From assembly GCF_036320965.1 (NCBI RefSeq), contig NC_092235.1, positions 7,239,404 to 7,303,403 of the forward strand: a stretch of DNA of 64,000 nucleotides, in the 5' to 3' direction. Position numbers and translations under genes: made by a program. This document shows positions 15,968 through 29,831 of the stretch, piece after piece. Positions within the stretch are counted from its first letter, which is position 1; every line of letters begins with the position of its first letter. The stretch comes from Panulirus ornatus. Its lineage: Eukaryota; Arthropoda; Malacostraca; Decapoda; Palinuridae. Under the pieces are notes generated by a model, which was given only the letters and a program-made list of their open reading frames with translations, was not told where the DNA came from and did not search any database.

Positions 15968-16684
15968 TCAGTTCTTCTCCAGTGAAAGCAAAAAATCATC
16001 GAGAAATTCATTTGCTTCCTCAATATCAGGATCTTGTGGCTCTGTGTGGGGGACGGGGCTGGTGGGCTGTGTGTCTGGCTGTGTCTGGAGAGCGGGGCTG
16101 GTGGTCTCTGTGACTGGCTGTGTCTGGGGAGCGGGGCTGGTGGTCTCTATGACTTGCTGTGTCTGGGGAGCGGGGCTGGTGGTCTCTGTGACTTGCTGTG
16201 TCTGGGAAGCGGGGCTGTTGGTCTCTGTGGCTGGCTGTGTCTGGAGATCAGGGGAAGTCTTGGGTATAAATTTCAATATACTGTGAGCGATATCGTCTCT
16301 CAACCGATTCCTCTCGATCTTCTCTTGCACGGCCTTCATGATACGTTTGGGCGGCTTTCTCCATTTTCTTTGCATTTCAGTTGGTGATCCTGCGCCATCG
16401 AGCCACATGATACCAGAATAGTATCGTTCCTGTTTCCCAACGGGTCCAATCTTGGTGTCACACATGATGCCGAGTGAACCCAAATGGCGGCCGATGTTTA
16501 CGTTGGAAGCCACGGGCTCGTTATGTATCTTGCAGTAACTTTCATACCGTTGCTGCAGCTCTTTCCTGCTGATAAGGTACCGCTTCATAGTAATAGTCTT
16601 TCCCTTCATTTGAACGAAGGTATTCATGAAACTAACAAAGGAAGCCTTTCCTTTGTAATCCCGTTTGTAGTAACAGAAAGCCAT
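15968..16684 (-). CDS. RFX-like winged-helix domain protein with Thr/Pro/Gln repeats
   Basis: A 238-residue single-exon frame from an ATG at 16684 to a TGA. Residues about 33-93 read ISRKELQQRYESYCKIHNEP, then NIGRHLGSLGI, then KQERYYSGIMW. This layout resembles the winged-helix fold of RFX proteins and of the C-terminal tails of viral D5-type primase-helicases (a Y-C helix, an FGRxL-like recognition helix, a YYxGI strand). A DNA-binding role is inferred. Residues about 146-218 hold about six copies of a 12-residue repeat of TETTSPAPQTQP type, encoded by a 36-bp DNA repeat. The C-terminus is acidic and hydrophobic (NEFLDDFLLSL), like an activation or interaction segment. No intron, helicase or dimerisation domain is seen. 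It may be a full small gene, a captured viral gene or a retained fragment. No family name is assigned. Confidence 0.6.
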   Translation of the reverse strand: MAFCYYKRDYKGKASFVSFMNTFVQMKGKTITMKRYLISRKELQQRYESYCKIHNEPVASNVNIGRHLGSLGIMCDTKIGPVGKQERYYSGIMWLDGAGSPTEMQRKWRKPPKRIMKAVQEKIERNRLRDDIAHSILKFIPKTSPDLQTQPATETNSPASQTQQVTETTSPAPQTQQVIETTSPAPQTQPVTETTSPALQTQPDTQPTSPVPHTEPQDPDIEEANEFLDDFLLSLEKN

Positions 16685-16859
16685 TGGAGACGTGGATTGG
16701 GTCAGGCGAAGTTACACAGACTAACAAGACAGTCCTATAATCAATGGTCCTGTATCAGCACTGAACTCGAAATACGTCAGAACGACAATTTCAACCCAGG
16801 GCTGGAGGGCCAACTGATGATATTCTCACTTCTTGCTCAACCAAGTAACCTCGGTTAGA

Positions 16860-18917
<2,058 letters not shown>

Positions 18918-18994
<77 letters not shown>
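18918..18994. repeat. (TA)n and T-run between LINE copies C and D
   Basis: About 29 TA units followed by about 18 T. The 3' tails of copy C (plus) and copy D (minus) meet here, so the two share one microsatellite. Confidence 0.93.
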
Positions 18995-21511
<2,517 letters not shown>

Positions 21512-21556
21512 TGAATGTAAATTGGTATATCAGGAATCCATCTGAAAGGCAATATA
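21512..21556. repeat. Right member of inverted flank pair around copies C and D
   Basis: TGAATGTAAATTGGTATATC followed by AGGAATCCATCTGAAAGG matches the reverse complement of 16946-16990 at most positions. The pair brackets the roughly 4.5-kb C-D block. Confidence 0.6.
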
Positions 21557-21574
21557 TGTCCAAAGAAAGATATT

Positions 21575-22025
21575 TATGAAGATGTAGTGAAGATGGCCTT
21601 GATCAAGATAAAGGCCACTGATAATGAAAACGAGATGACTCTGAGGATGTAGTGAAGATACATTTTTATTAAGGTAGAGTTCAGTGCTGTGAAAGTGGCT
21701 TGACTATAAGGATGTAGTGAAGATGGCCTTTCACCAAAAAATACGCTAGTGATTTTGAAAATATGATGATTATGAAGAAGTAGTGAAGATGGCTTTTATC
21801 AAGATAGAGGCCAATGATATTGAAAATGAGATAAGTATAAGGATGTAGTGAAGATAGTCTTTGACCAAGATAAACGTCATCGATGATGAAAACAAGATGA
21901 CTGAAGTTGTAGTGAAAATAACCTTAAACCACAGAAAAGCCATTGATATTCAAAATGATTGTGAGGATGTAGTGAAGATGGCGTTTGACCATGAAAAACG
22001 CCAGTGATGTTGAAAATAGCATCTT
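21575..22025. repeat. Degenerate 62-66 bp tandem repeat with TAGTGAAGAT core
   Basis: About seven units, each starting near ATGTAGTGAAGATGGC and running through a GATNTTGAAAAT block. Copies are diverged, so the array is old. The core recurs at about 39248 and, reverse-complemented, many times in 40255-41240. Confidence 0.75.
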
Positions 22026-22205
22026 AATAAGCCAAAATAAACAACTAACAATCAAATCAAATAATTAATTCAAAAGATAGGGTAAGGAACCAGAAATAAA
22101 AGTCTTAGAAAGTCCAACAAATAACACCTAAACGAAAAAAACCTAAAAGAAATTAGATGGAATATTTCCTATGTATGTCCATTATTGTGTTTATATATGA
22201 ATATA

Positions 22206-22207
<2 letters not shown>

Positions 22208-22255
<48 letters not shown>
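22208..22255. repeat. (TA)n at the 3' tail of SINE S2
   Basis: About 24 TA units next to the 3' end of SINE S2. The sequence before it, 22026-22207, is AT-rich with no gene seen. Confidence 0.9.
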
Positions 22256-22257
<2 letters not shown>

Positions 22258-22508
22258 TTTTTTTTCTTTCATACTATTCACCATTTCCCGCATTAGCGAG
22301 GTAGCGTTAAGAACAGAGGACTGGGCCTTTTAGGGAATATCCTCATCTGGCCCCCTTCTCTGTTCCTTCTTTGGGAAAAAAAAAAAAAAAAAAAAAAAGA
22401 AAAAGAAAGAGGGGAGGATTTCCAGCCCCCCGCTCCCTTCCCTTTTAGTCGCCTTCTACGACACGCAGGGAATACGTGGGAAGTATTCTTTCTCCCCTAT
22501 CCCCAGGG

Positions 22509-22511
<3 letters not shown>
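22256..22511 (-). mobile_element. SINE copy S2 (5S-headed family, 5' truncated)
   Basis: Minus-strand copy from CCCTGGGGATAGGGG to the shared tail core (plus-strand view: TCCCGCATTAGCGAGGTAGCG) and (TA)n. It contains a 20-base A-run in the body. The 5S-derived head is absent, exactly as in S1 and S3. Confidence 0.8.

Positions 22512-22587
<76 letters not shown>
22512..22587. repeat. (TA)n between SINE copies S2 and S3
   Basis: About 38 TA units. They touch the truncated 5' end of S2 and the 3' tail of S3, so one microsatellite serves two insertions. Confidence 0.92.
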
Positions 22588-22589
<2 letters not shown>

Positions 22590-22822
22590 TTTTCTTTTAA
22601 ACTATTCGCCATTTCCCGCGTTAGCGAGGTAGCATTAAGAACAGAGGACTGGGCCTTTTTTTGGAATATCCTCATCTGGCCTCCTCTGTTCCTTCTTTTG
22701 GAAAATTAAAAAAAAACGAGAGGGGAGGATTTCCAGTCCCCCGCTCCCTCCCCTTTTAGTCGCCTTCTACGACACGCATGGAATACGTGGGAAGCATTCT
22801 TAATCCCCCATCCCCAGGGATA
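22588..22822 (-). mobile_element. SINE copy S3
   Basis: Same orientation and extent as S2. The plus-strand view shows TCCCGCGTTAGCGAGGTAGC, then AGAACAGAGGACTGGGCC, and ends at CCCCATCCCCAGGGATAA. It is very close to S2, so the pair could be a local duplication or two insertions into TA repeats. Confidence 0.8.
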
Positions 22823-22839
22823 AATATATATATATGTAC

Positions 22840-23090
22840 AATCCCAGGGGATAGGGAGAAAGAATACTTCCCAAGTATTCCCTGCGTGTTGTAAAAGGCG
22901 ACTAAAAGGGAAGGGAGTGGGGGGGGGCTGGAAATCCTCCCCTCTCGTTTTTTTTTTTTTTTTTGATTTTCCAAGAGAAGGAAGAGAGAAGGGGGCCAGA
23001 TGAGGATATTCCCGCAAAGGCTTAGTCCTCTGTTCTTAACGCTACCTCACTGACGCGGGAAATGGTGAATAGTATGAAAGAAAAAAAAAA
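22840..23090 (+). mobile_element. SINE copy S4 (inverted relative to S3)
   Basis: Runs from ATCCCAGGGGATAGGGAG to ACGCGGGAAATGGTGAATAG and an A-run. Head to head with S3 across about 17 bases of AT-rich sequence. Confidence 0.8.
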
Positions 23091-23102
23091 GGTATATATA
23101 TA

Positions 23103-23358
23103 TAAAGTATGAATAAATGTGGCGGGGTGGCGACGAGAATGAATAAAAGCAGTAAGTATGAAGTATGTACATGTGTATATATGTATATGTATGTGTATGT
23201 ATATGTATAGGTTGAAATGCATAGGTATGTATATGGGCGTTTCTGCACGTGTATATGTATACATGTGTATGTGGGAGGGTTGGCCCATTCTTTCGTGTGA
23301 TTCCTTTCGCTGCCTCGCTAACGCGGGATACAACGAGAAATTATAATTAAATAAAGTA
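23103..23358 (+). mobile_element. LINE 3' UTR fragment (long type)
   Basis: Contains the blocks typical of the long LINE 3' UTR (GGCGGGGTGGCGACGAGAAT, ATGTACATGTGTATA) and the tail core (CTGCCTCGCTAACGCGGGAT), ending near ATAAAGTATA. No coding part is attached. It begins directly after SINE S4. Confidence 0.7.
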
Positions 23359-23359
23359 T

Positions 23360-24120
23360 ACAAGTAATGGGAGTGTGTGTTTGTGGTGATAGTGGGTGGG
23401 TGTGTTAAGCGTGGAAAGGAAGGCCAGTTAAAGTCCTTTTTTGTAGACTGGAGGTTTGAAAACGGGATTTAACGGGCCTCGGTGCCTCTATATATGATGG
23501 AATACGTGCTTGCCATTGGTTGACAATGATCTACCAATGAGAGGGCTGCATTTGATATAGTTTGATAAGTTGTAAGGGTGAAATTCCTATGTATTGTTTG
23601 GGTTAAGTATCAGTAATTTGGTAATGTCGTCTTCGGTGGTGCGAGCGCGTTTTATGCACTAGCAGACACAAACTCCCTCCCTATTGTCTGAAGAAAAGCC
23701 ATAAGCTCCGCCTACCCTGCCTCACTTGATCCGGATGAAGGTTGAAAGGCAATTTTATACAATTATCTCTATGTATATAGGGAAAAAAGTAAGATATAAT
23801 AGTGTCATAAGATAGAGCTTGCTGTGTTGTCTATGTTCCATAAGATACATACAAAGAAAAATGCACATTTCACAAAAAGCACACGATGATAGGCACAGAA
23901 GGTACAACTGCTACTTTTACGTCCATCTGACCCGGTATATATAAGAATGTTCCTATGTATACATCATCTTTTCTAGCCATTCGAGAAGGTTCTTGCTGCT
24001 CCTGTCTCGGCCACGTGTTAACCACGTGGATGATGGAGGATTAACCGCCAGATCCCACGAAGACAGAAGAAAGAAGAGAGAAGAAAGAAGAGAGAAGACA
24101 GAAGAAAGAAGTGGATTGTA
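23360..24120. other. Anonymous stretch before the Jockey-like element
   Basis: No gene recognised. A polypurine stretch made of AGAAGAAAGAAGAG-type repeats lies at about 24058-24115. The 5' end of the Jockey-like element lies somewhere near 24120-24160, but I could not fix it. Confidence 0.4.
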
Positions 24121-24492
24121 ACGTTGCCTCCCGCGTTGGTCCTTCCCGCGGGAGACCGTTACGGTGATGACGCCGGCAGGCTGTTCCCTCACCACCCTCG
24201 CTGCTCCCCACACCCCCGCGTTGCCTCCACTCCTTCTTCACATCCCTTTTTTATTTTTCACTTTTTTATCATCCATCATCCTTCTCTCGACCGTTTGGCT
24301 TGAGCAATCTCTACCCCAGCTTCCCCAACCCATTCTGGAAAACTCATTTTGCTGAGGAGTGGAGGCTGGAGTGGACCTGTTCTCACCTGACGGGGTGGAG
24401 ACCCTCACACTATCTCTTACCTCTCCCCTACCTTGGACCGTCGACCGTCCCTCACTCACGTTTTCTCGCACTAGGACACTGATGCCACCAAC

Positions 24493-25974
24493 ATGCCGCC
24501 CGACATACGTCTAAGATCCCTCAAAACTGATTGCCCCCCTCCTTCCACGTTCGAACTCCTGTCCATCGTCTTTAAGACCACTGAGATCCGTCCTACTAGG
24601 GTCATTCAATTACCCTCGAACAAATACCAGTTTAAGATTTGCTTGGGCAAAGATAGTGATTTAGATAGAATCCTATCTAAGCCTCTCCTTGATGAACTAG
24701 CTAAAAAAAACTACCAAATCGTTCAGGACCGCTGCCCCCTTCAAGCTAGATGTACTATTATTGCCTACAATGTTGATGAATCTATCTTGTCCCTCAGCCC
24801 TTCGGAGATTGTTGAAGCCATCAATGGTGAAAACAATGACGTTAATGTCATCAACGTCTATAAACCGAATAACTCCAGATCAATAAAGATACAATGTTCA
24901 AACCCGACCGAGGCCGATCGCCTGCTCTCCCGGGGAGTCCTGTTCCCCATGATCTCTGTGCCAGCAAAATCCCTGAAGAAAGATGAACATCTCGACGTAC
25001 AACAATGTTTCAAATGTCTGAAATACGGACATGAGACTAAGAACTGTAAAGAACCCCACCAAACCTGTAGTCAATGCTTGGAAACTGGTCATGGTTTTCG
25101 TGAGTGCAAGGTTCAGGCAGCGAAGTGTGTCAACTGTAAAGGTAGACATGTTGCTGTATCTGGGCTGTGCCCACGTAGAAAGGAACAACTCCGCGCAGTG
25201 CGTCAGGCACAAAAAACCAACTCATCTCCTTCCACAAACCCTCACCTCTACACAACAGTTGCTGCTGCTGCTCCTCCCCCTGCCACCCAAGCTTCTCCTA
25301 TCCCAACTACTAATTCTTCAGACCTCCTCACCCTACAAGGTAGGATGCATGCGTGCTACCTAAAAGCGTTGTTCCTGAGCGGGGAAGATAAGTCGGAATT
25401 CATCAGAATTTTCGATTTGCTGCTTGCTCATAACAACCTACCCAATGTACGAGCTCCACCTGAACTCCTCAGCTCCCCCGCCAACAACCATCCCTCTACG
25501 ACCCCTGTCTCGTCCACCACCCTGACCCCTAACGAAAACGTATCCCAGGAGACCACCAGTAACACTTCCAACTCTCCCCCAACAACTCAACCTGTCACCC
25601 TCCCAACTTCCAATACCCCCTCCGCACCCCCTAACACAACTCCATCCACAACCCCCCAACCCAACACCAACAATCCTACTGTCTCTCCAAATACCGATTC
25701 CTCTCCCACCCCCACCGTCCCAACTTCCACCACCACGACAGTTCCTCCTGATCAACCACTCACCTATCCCCCCTCCCCCCTCTCCCCTCCCCATCCATCC
25801 ATCCAACCCCTAACCCTCCTGGAGGAGCCCCAGCACCTGACCTTGCCGACACACCAGACAATCCACCAACGGTCAACCTCGACCCCTAAATTGTCGACAA
25901 TGACCCTCTCCCCTCCACTCGCCCCTCTCCTGACACCTCACCAGATATATCCCGACCCAAGACTAGAAACATGA
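24493..25974 (+). CDS. Jockey-like ORF1 (gag-like RNA-binding protein)
   Basis: 493 residues from MPPDIRLRSLKTD. The N-terminal half is of the kind seen in Jockey ORF1 proteins. It is followed by three zinc knuckles: CFKCLKYGHETKNC (Cys172), CSQCLETGHGFREC (Cys192) and a variant CVNCKGRHVAVSGLCP (Cys212). The first two fit CX2CX4HX4C. Residues from about 255 on are rich in Pro, Thr and Ser with low complexity. In this family ORF1p binds the element RNA and helps form the ribonucleoprotein. The frame is complete; ORF2 begins about 75 bases after the stop. Confidence 0.85.
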   Translation: MPPDIRLRSLKTDCPPPSTFELLSIVFKTTEIRPTRVIQLPSNKYQFKICLGKDSDLDRILSKPLLDELAKKNYQIVQDRCPLQARCTIIAYNVDESILSLSPSEIVEAINGENNDVNVINVYKPNNSRSIKIQCSNPTEADRLLSRGVLFPMISVPAKSLKKDEHLDVQQCFKCLKYGHETKNCKEPHQTCSQCLETGHGFRECKVQAAKCVNCKGRHVAVSGLCPRRKEQLRAVRQAQKTNSSPSTNPHLYTTVAAAAPPPATQASPIPTTNSSDLLTLQGRMHACYLKALFLSGEDKSEFIRIFDLLLAHNNLPNVRAPPELLSSPANNHPSTTPVSSTTLTPNENVSQETTSNTSNSPPTTQPVTLPTSNTPSAPPNTTPSTTPQPNTNNPTVSPNTDSSPTPTVPTSTTTTVPPDQPLTYPPSPLSPPHPSIQPLTLLEEPQHLTLPTHQTIHQRSTSTPKLSTMTLSPPLAPLLTPHQIYPDPRLET

Positions 25975-26050
25975 TACACGTGAAACACTCAAACGGTTCG
26001 TCAACGGCATTCATCGACAACAGACACAGAAGGCCAATAAACTTCCATAA

Positions 26051-28824
26051 ATCGTAAAATGCTAAAACGTGCGCAGCTATCACAATGGCCGTCATCTGAT
26101 TGCCCCTCGCCTCGAAGGGAAGAGACCCGATGTTGTGATACTTAACATCACATGTATCACCAACGGATACAAAATTAGACATTGCGGGTATACATCACGA
26201 CAGTCTCCAGACAGTAGACACGAGGGAGTCGCTATTCTCATACGCAACACCATCGAACACGAATACCTCGCCACCTCATGGCAATTCGAACACTTTCTAG
26301 CAGTTAAGATGAGTACAATATGTGGCTTCATTATCTTTTGCACTACATACTCTCGACCCAACAATACCATTCCACTCCATGATCTCTACACAGTATTCAG
26401 TCACACACATATCCCAGTCTACCTTCTAGCTAACCTCAACGCCCAACACAGAACCTTCCACCACAACAGAAGCAATTCTCATGGTGATGACATTCAATTT
26501 ATACTCATACAAACGTCTTAACTTCCTTGGACCTTACTTCCACACTGTCTTCACTGGCCAAGGAGGAGAAAGCAGACCTGATCTTGTCTTCTCCGACAAA
26601 GCCAGTAATTATCTTCATAATTTGCCATCTCCAGGAGCACTGTGTGGTTCCGAACACATCCCCATCTTTCTTCATCTCTCGTCTAACCCTATTCTCGTCC
26701 CTTCACCCTCACACTACCACTACAAAAGAGCAGACCGGGAGAAATTCAAAGAGATTCTCTCCAACTGCACTTACACCACAAACTACGAAAATCACCCAAT
26801 AACACTAATAGACAGAGAAATAGAACATATACACGAAACAATCATACAGGCAGCTAACATTTCTATCCCCAGATCTTCATTTACTTCAAGATACTCCTTC
26901 TTCCCTTCTTCCAAAACAACCAGACTCATCTCGTGCTACCGTCGACGCTTTGAGCAAAACAGATATCGTTTGGGCATAGTTCAGTGCGACTTCACATCCC
27001 TAAGAAACCACACACTCAACAGCCTTCTAGAAGACCAAAATAGACACTGAAAATCTCTTATCACCACAACAGAACAACACCGAATCAAATCTCAAGAGTT
27101 TTGGAACAGAATCCGAAAGCTCAAAAGAATACCAAAACAGACTTCAATCGGCTAAATGACGACAACACTCTACACCATAACCCACAAGACATTGCCAACA
27201 TTTGTCAAAAACTCTGGGAAGGTATCTTTCACCCTCACCCCCTCCCCCCTCACCCTGTGGCGTACGAAAACACTCAAATTGTCACACAACACATACAAAA
27301 CAGACCCAGTCACTTCTACCCAGAACAGATCATACACCTTCAATCGCTTTCACACAACCACCTTCTCACAACTCCTATAAGATCGAACGAGGTCAAATTC
27401 CTCCTCCTCAAATCACCCAAAGTAGCCCCAGGTAATTCAGGCATTGGTTACCAGCTACTCACCCATCTCCCTGACAACGCTATTAGAGCCATCACCTTCC
27501 TCTTCAACGTGGCACTAGCCTCTGGCTATTTTCCCGCGGCCTTCAAATCTGCAACAACCACAATGATACCAAAACCCAACAAATCCAACAGAGACCCAAT
27601 GAACTACAAACCCATCATTGTACTTGAGTCCATTGGGAAGACATTTGAAAGAATCTTAAACAACAGACTTAGACAACACCTTACAAACAACAACCTACTC
27701 TCACACAAACAGTTTGGCTTTCATCAACATCGCTCCACACAAGATGAACTTAACATCATTACGAACTACATAAGAAACAACACGCGGACACACAAAATGA
27801 CCGCACTAATCACAAAAGATGTTGAAAAAGCCTTTGACACCGTGTGGCACGATGGATTGAGGTATAAACTAAGCACCCAATTCCAACTCCCACGACCCAC
27901 CATTAAGCTTCTCTCTAACTATCTTAGCAACAGAAAAACCCGAATCAAATACAGAAACATTTACTCAAACTACTTCTTCCTTAATGCCGGTGTACCCCAA
28001 GGCTCCGTGCTGGCCCCCACTCTCTACACACTCTACACAAATGATCTTCCCAATCCTATACACCTGGACTCCATCACTCTCCAATATGCAGATGATGTCA
28101 CACAGCTAATCAGAGCCAGAACCCTCACACACTTAATCAATAGAACCCAACAGGAAATTGACCACGTTTCGCTCTGGGAGTTAAAATGGAGGATTAAAAC
28201 AAATCCTGCAAAATCCAACATATCCTACTTTAATGTACGTCAGAGATACAACATAACTAATGTCTACCTACACTCCCGTATACACCGACATTTACCCATT
28301 CCCATCTCAAACACCAACACTGTCCTGGGCCTAAACTATGATGTACACCTGAGAATGAACCGACATATACAGTGTAGAGCGGCTATTGCGAGAGCGGAGC
28401 TCGCAAAATTGTATAGATTCAGAGAGGCGCAATTCAAATCCAAATTGCACCTCTACAAAGCATTAATACGACCTCTTATCACATACGCCCCTTCAGCTCT
28501 CGAACTCGGAGCCAAATCCAACATCCGTGCACTCCAAATCATTCAGAACAAAGCTCTACGTTGGGCTTTGATATCAAATGGCACGAGTTCATCAGGAACA
28601 CAGAACTTCACGAGACAGCACGAATCCCTCCTCTAAACATCTATTGGAGGAAATTGTTTGAAAGACAAGTAGAGCGATTTCAAATACATCATACTCACTG
28701 GATTGATGACTTCAACAATCTCCTGGGAATAGATCACCCAGGTAACATGTTTAATATACAACCTGGACAACATCCAGTGCCAATATATTACAAAACTAAA
28801 AACCTATATAGATCTTGCTGCTAA
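26051..28824 (+). pseudogene. Jockey-like ORF2 (endonuclease-RT), frameshifted
   Basis: The APE-type endonuclease starts near 26055 (NVRSYHNGRHLIAP) behind a stop codon. Its usual GDxNA motif reads LANLNAQH, losing the catalytic Asp. A frameshift falls near 26515, a stop near 27048 (TGA where Trp is expected) and a further frameshift before 27101. The RT block 27101-28636 is open for 511 residues: MNYKPIIVLESIGKTFE, QFGFHQHRSTQDEL, KDVEKAFDTVWHDG, GVPQGSVLAPTLY and LQYADDVTQLI with both catalytic Asp. A last shift lies near 28600 and the C-terminal part continues to 28824. The element cannot move by itself. Confidence 0.85.
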
Positions 28825-28911
28825 GTCCGTGCGGGGAACGCCTTGGTAAAATCAGTGTCCATCGACCAGAGATACGATCCATCTCCTCCTATATCCCTTG
28901 AAAAAAAAAAA

Positions 28912-29340
28912 AATTAAATAATAAAAATAAAAATACAGAAAAATAAAATAACATAAAGTGATAAAAAAAATGAATAAATAGATAACTAAAATAAAACCTT
29001 GCCCTCCACTCATCATCTCCGCCCTTCTTAACCTATTTTTCCTATGCAAGCTGAGTTAAGCCTGGCTCTTTTCCTCCCTCTAAAATTCACTTTCTCTAAC
29101 AATTCTTGCTCTTTCCCCCTCTCTTTTCCTGCCCCTCCTTGGAAGTGACTTATCTATCATCATTATTGGTTCATTGGCATCACAGGCGGCAGCGTCAGCT
29201 AGCACATCCACCTTATAAAATGAATGAAACTTAAAATACGGATTTATGAATTGCTTTTTATGAAGAGAAACTCTGCAAAGACAAAGAAGACCTGTGGACG
29301 CGAGGGGAGGAGGTAGTTGCCAGATACCGCGATATTTGTC
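28912..29340. other. AT-rich stretch after the Jockey-like element
   Basis: A-rich and T-rich runs to about 29000, then mixed sequence. No gene recognised; the frames here are short and without domains. Confidence 0.4.
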
Positions 29341-29404
29341 CAAAACATTTTGCAGACTATGACGTCACTACTTGAGGCAATGTACCGGCTGGAGTGATGA
29401 CGTC

Positions 29405-29647
29405 ATGGAGGTTGACGTCACCAGGTGTGTTGTAGCTGGAGTATTGTTAGTGTTGTGGCAGGTGAGCCTCATCAGCCACCCACAGTGGTTCACTACCATC
29501 CTGGATGGTGGTCAAAATATAGTCAACAATATTAGTAATGATGGCGTTATTTTAGGTGACATTAATGGCGGCGGCTGTATTGGCGACTCATATAATGTGA
29601 GAGAAGTTGTCTTATGCTCACGTGAGTACCTGACCTTGTTCAAATGA
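29405..29647 (+). CDS. Possible small secreted protein or signal-peptide exon
   Basis: From an ATG at 29405 the frame begins MEVDVTRCVVAGVLLVLWQV, a short charged start followed by a hydrophobic stretch like a signal peptide. The frame runs 80 codons to a stop. Alternatively, a good splice donor (CAG|GTGAGC, 29459-29467) right after the hydrophobic stretch would make this only a first exon. Three TGACGTCA octamers lie at 29360, 29398 and 29413. No family is recognised and it may be chance. Confidence 0.22.
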   Translation: MEVDVTRCVVAGVLLVLWQVSLISHPQWFTTILDGGQNIVNNISNDGVILGDINGGGCIGDSYNVREVVLCSREYLTLFK

Positions 29648-29831
29648 CAATGTTAATATATCATTATCATCATCATGATCATCATCATGTATGTGTAGTG
29701 ATGATGATGATGAACATTAATGATGGTGTAAACATGACCCAGAAAGATGGGCCAGGAAGATGATGGCTATTAGACACATTGGTTGTGGCAAGAAATATTG
29801 TGGACACCAAGTTAGCGTTGTAAGATGGGAC

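Larger units (their letters stand above)
24130..28911 (+). mobile_element. Jockey-like non-LTR retrotransposon, near full length, damaged
   Basis: Two consecutive reading frames in the usual order (gag-like ORF1 with zinc knuckles, then endonuclease-RT ORF2), a GC-rich 5' region and a 3' end at an A-run (about 28898-28911). ORF1 is intact and ORF2 is broken. Base composition (C-rich, AC-rich codons) differs sharply from the AG/GT-rich sense strand of the other LINE family. No target-site duplication could be confirmed by eye. Confidence 0.82.
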
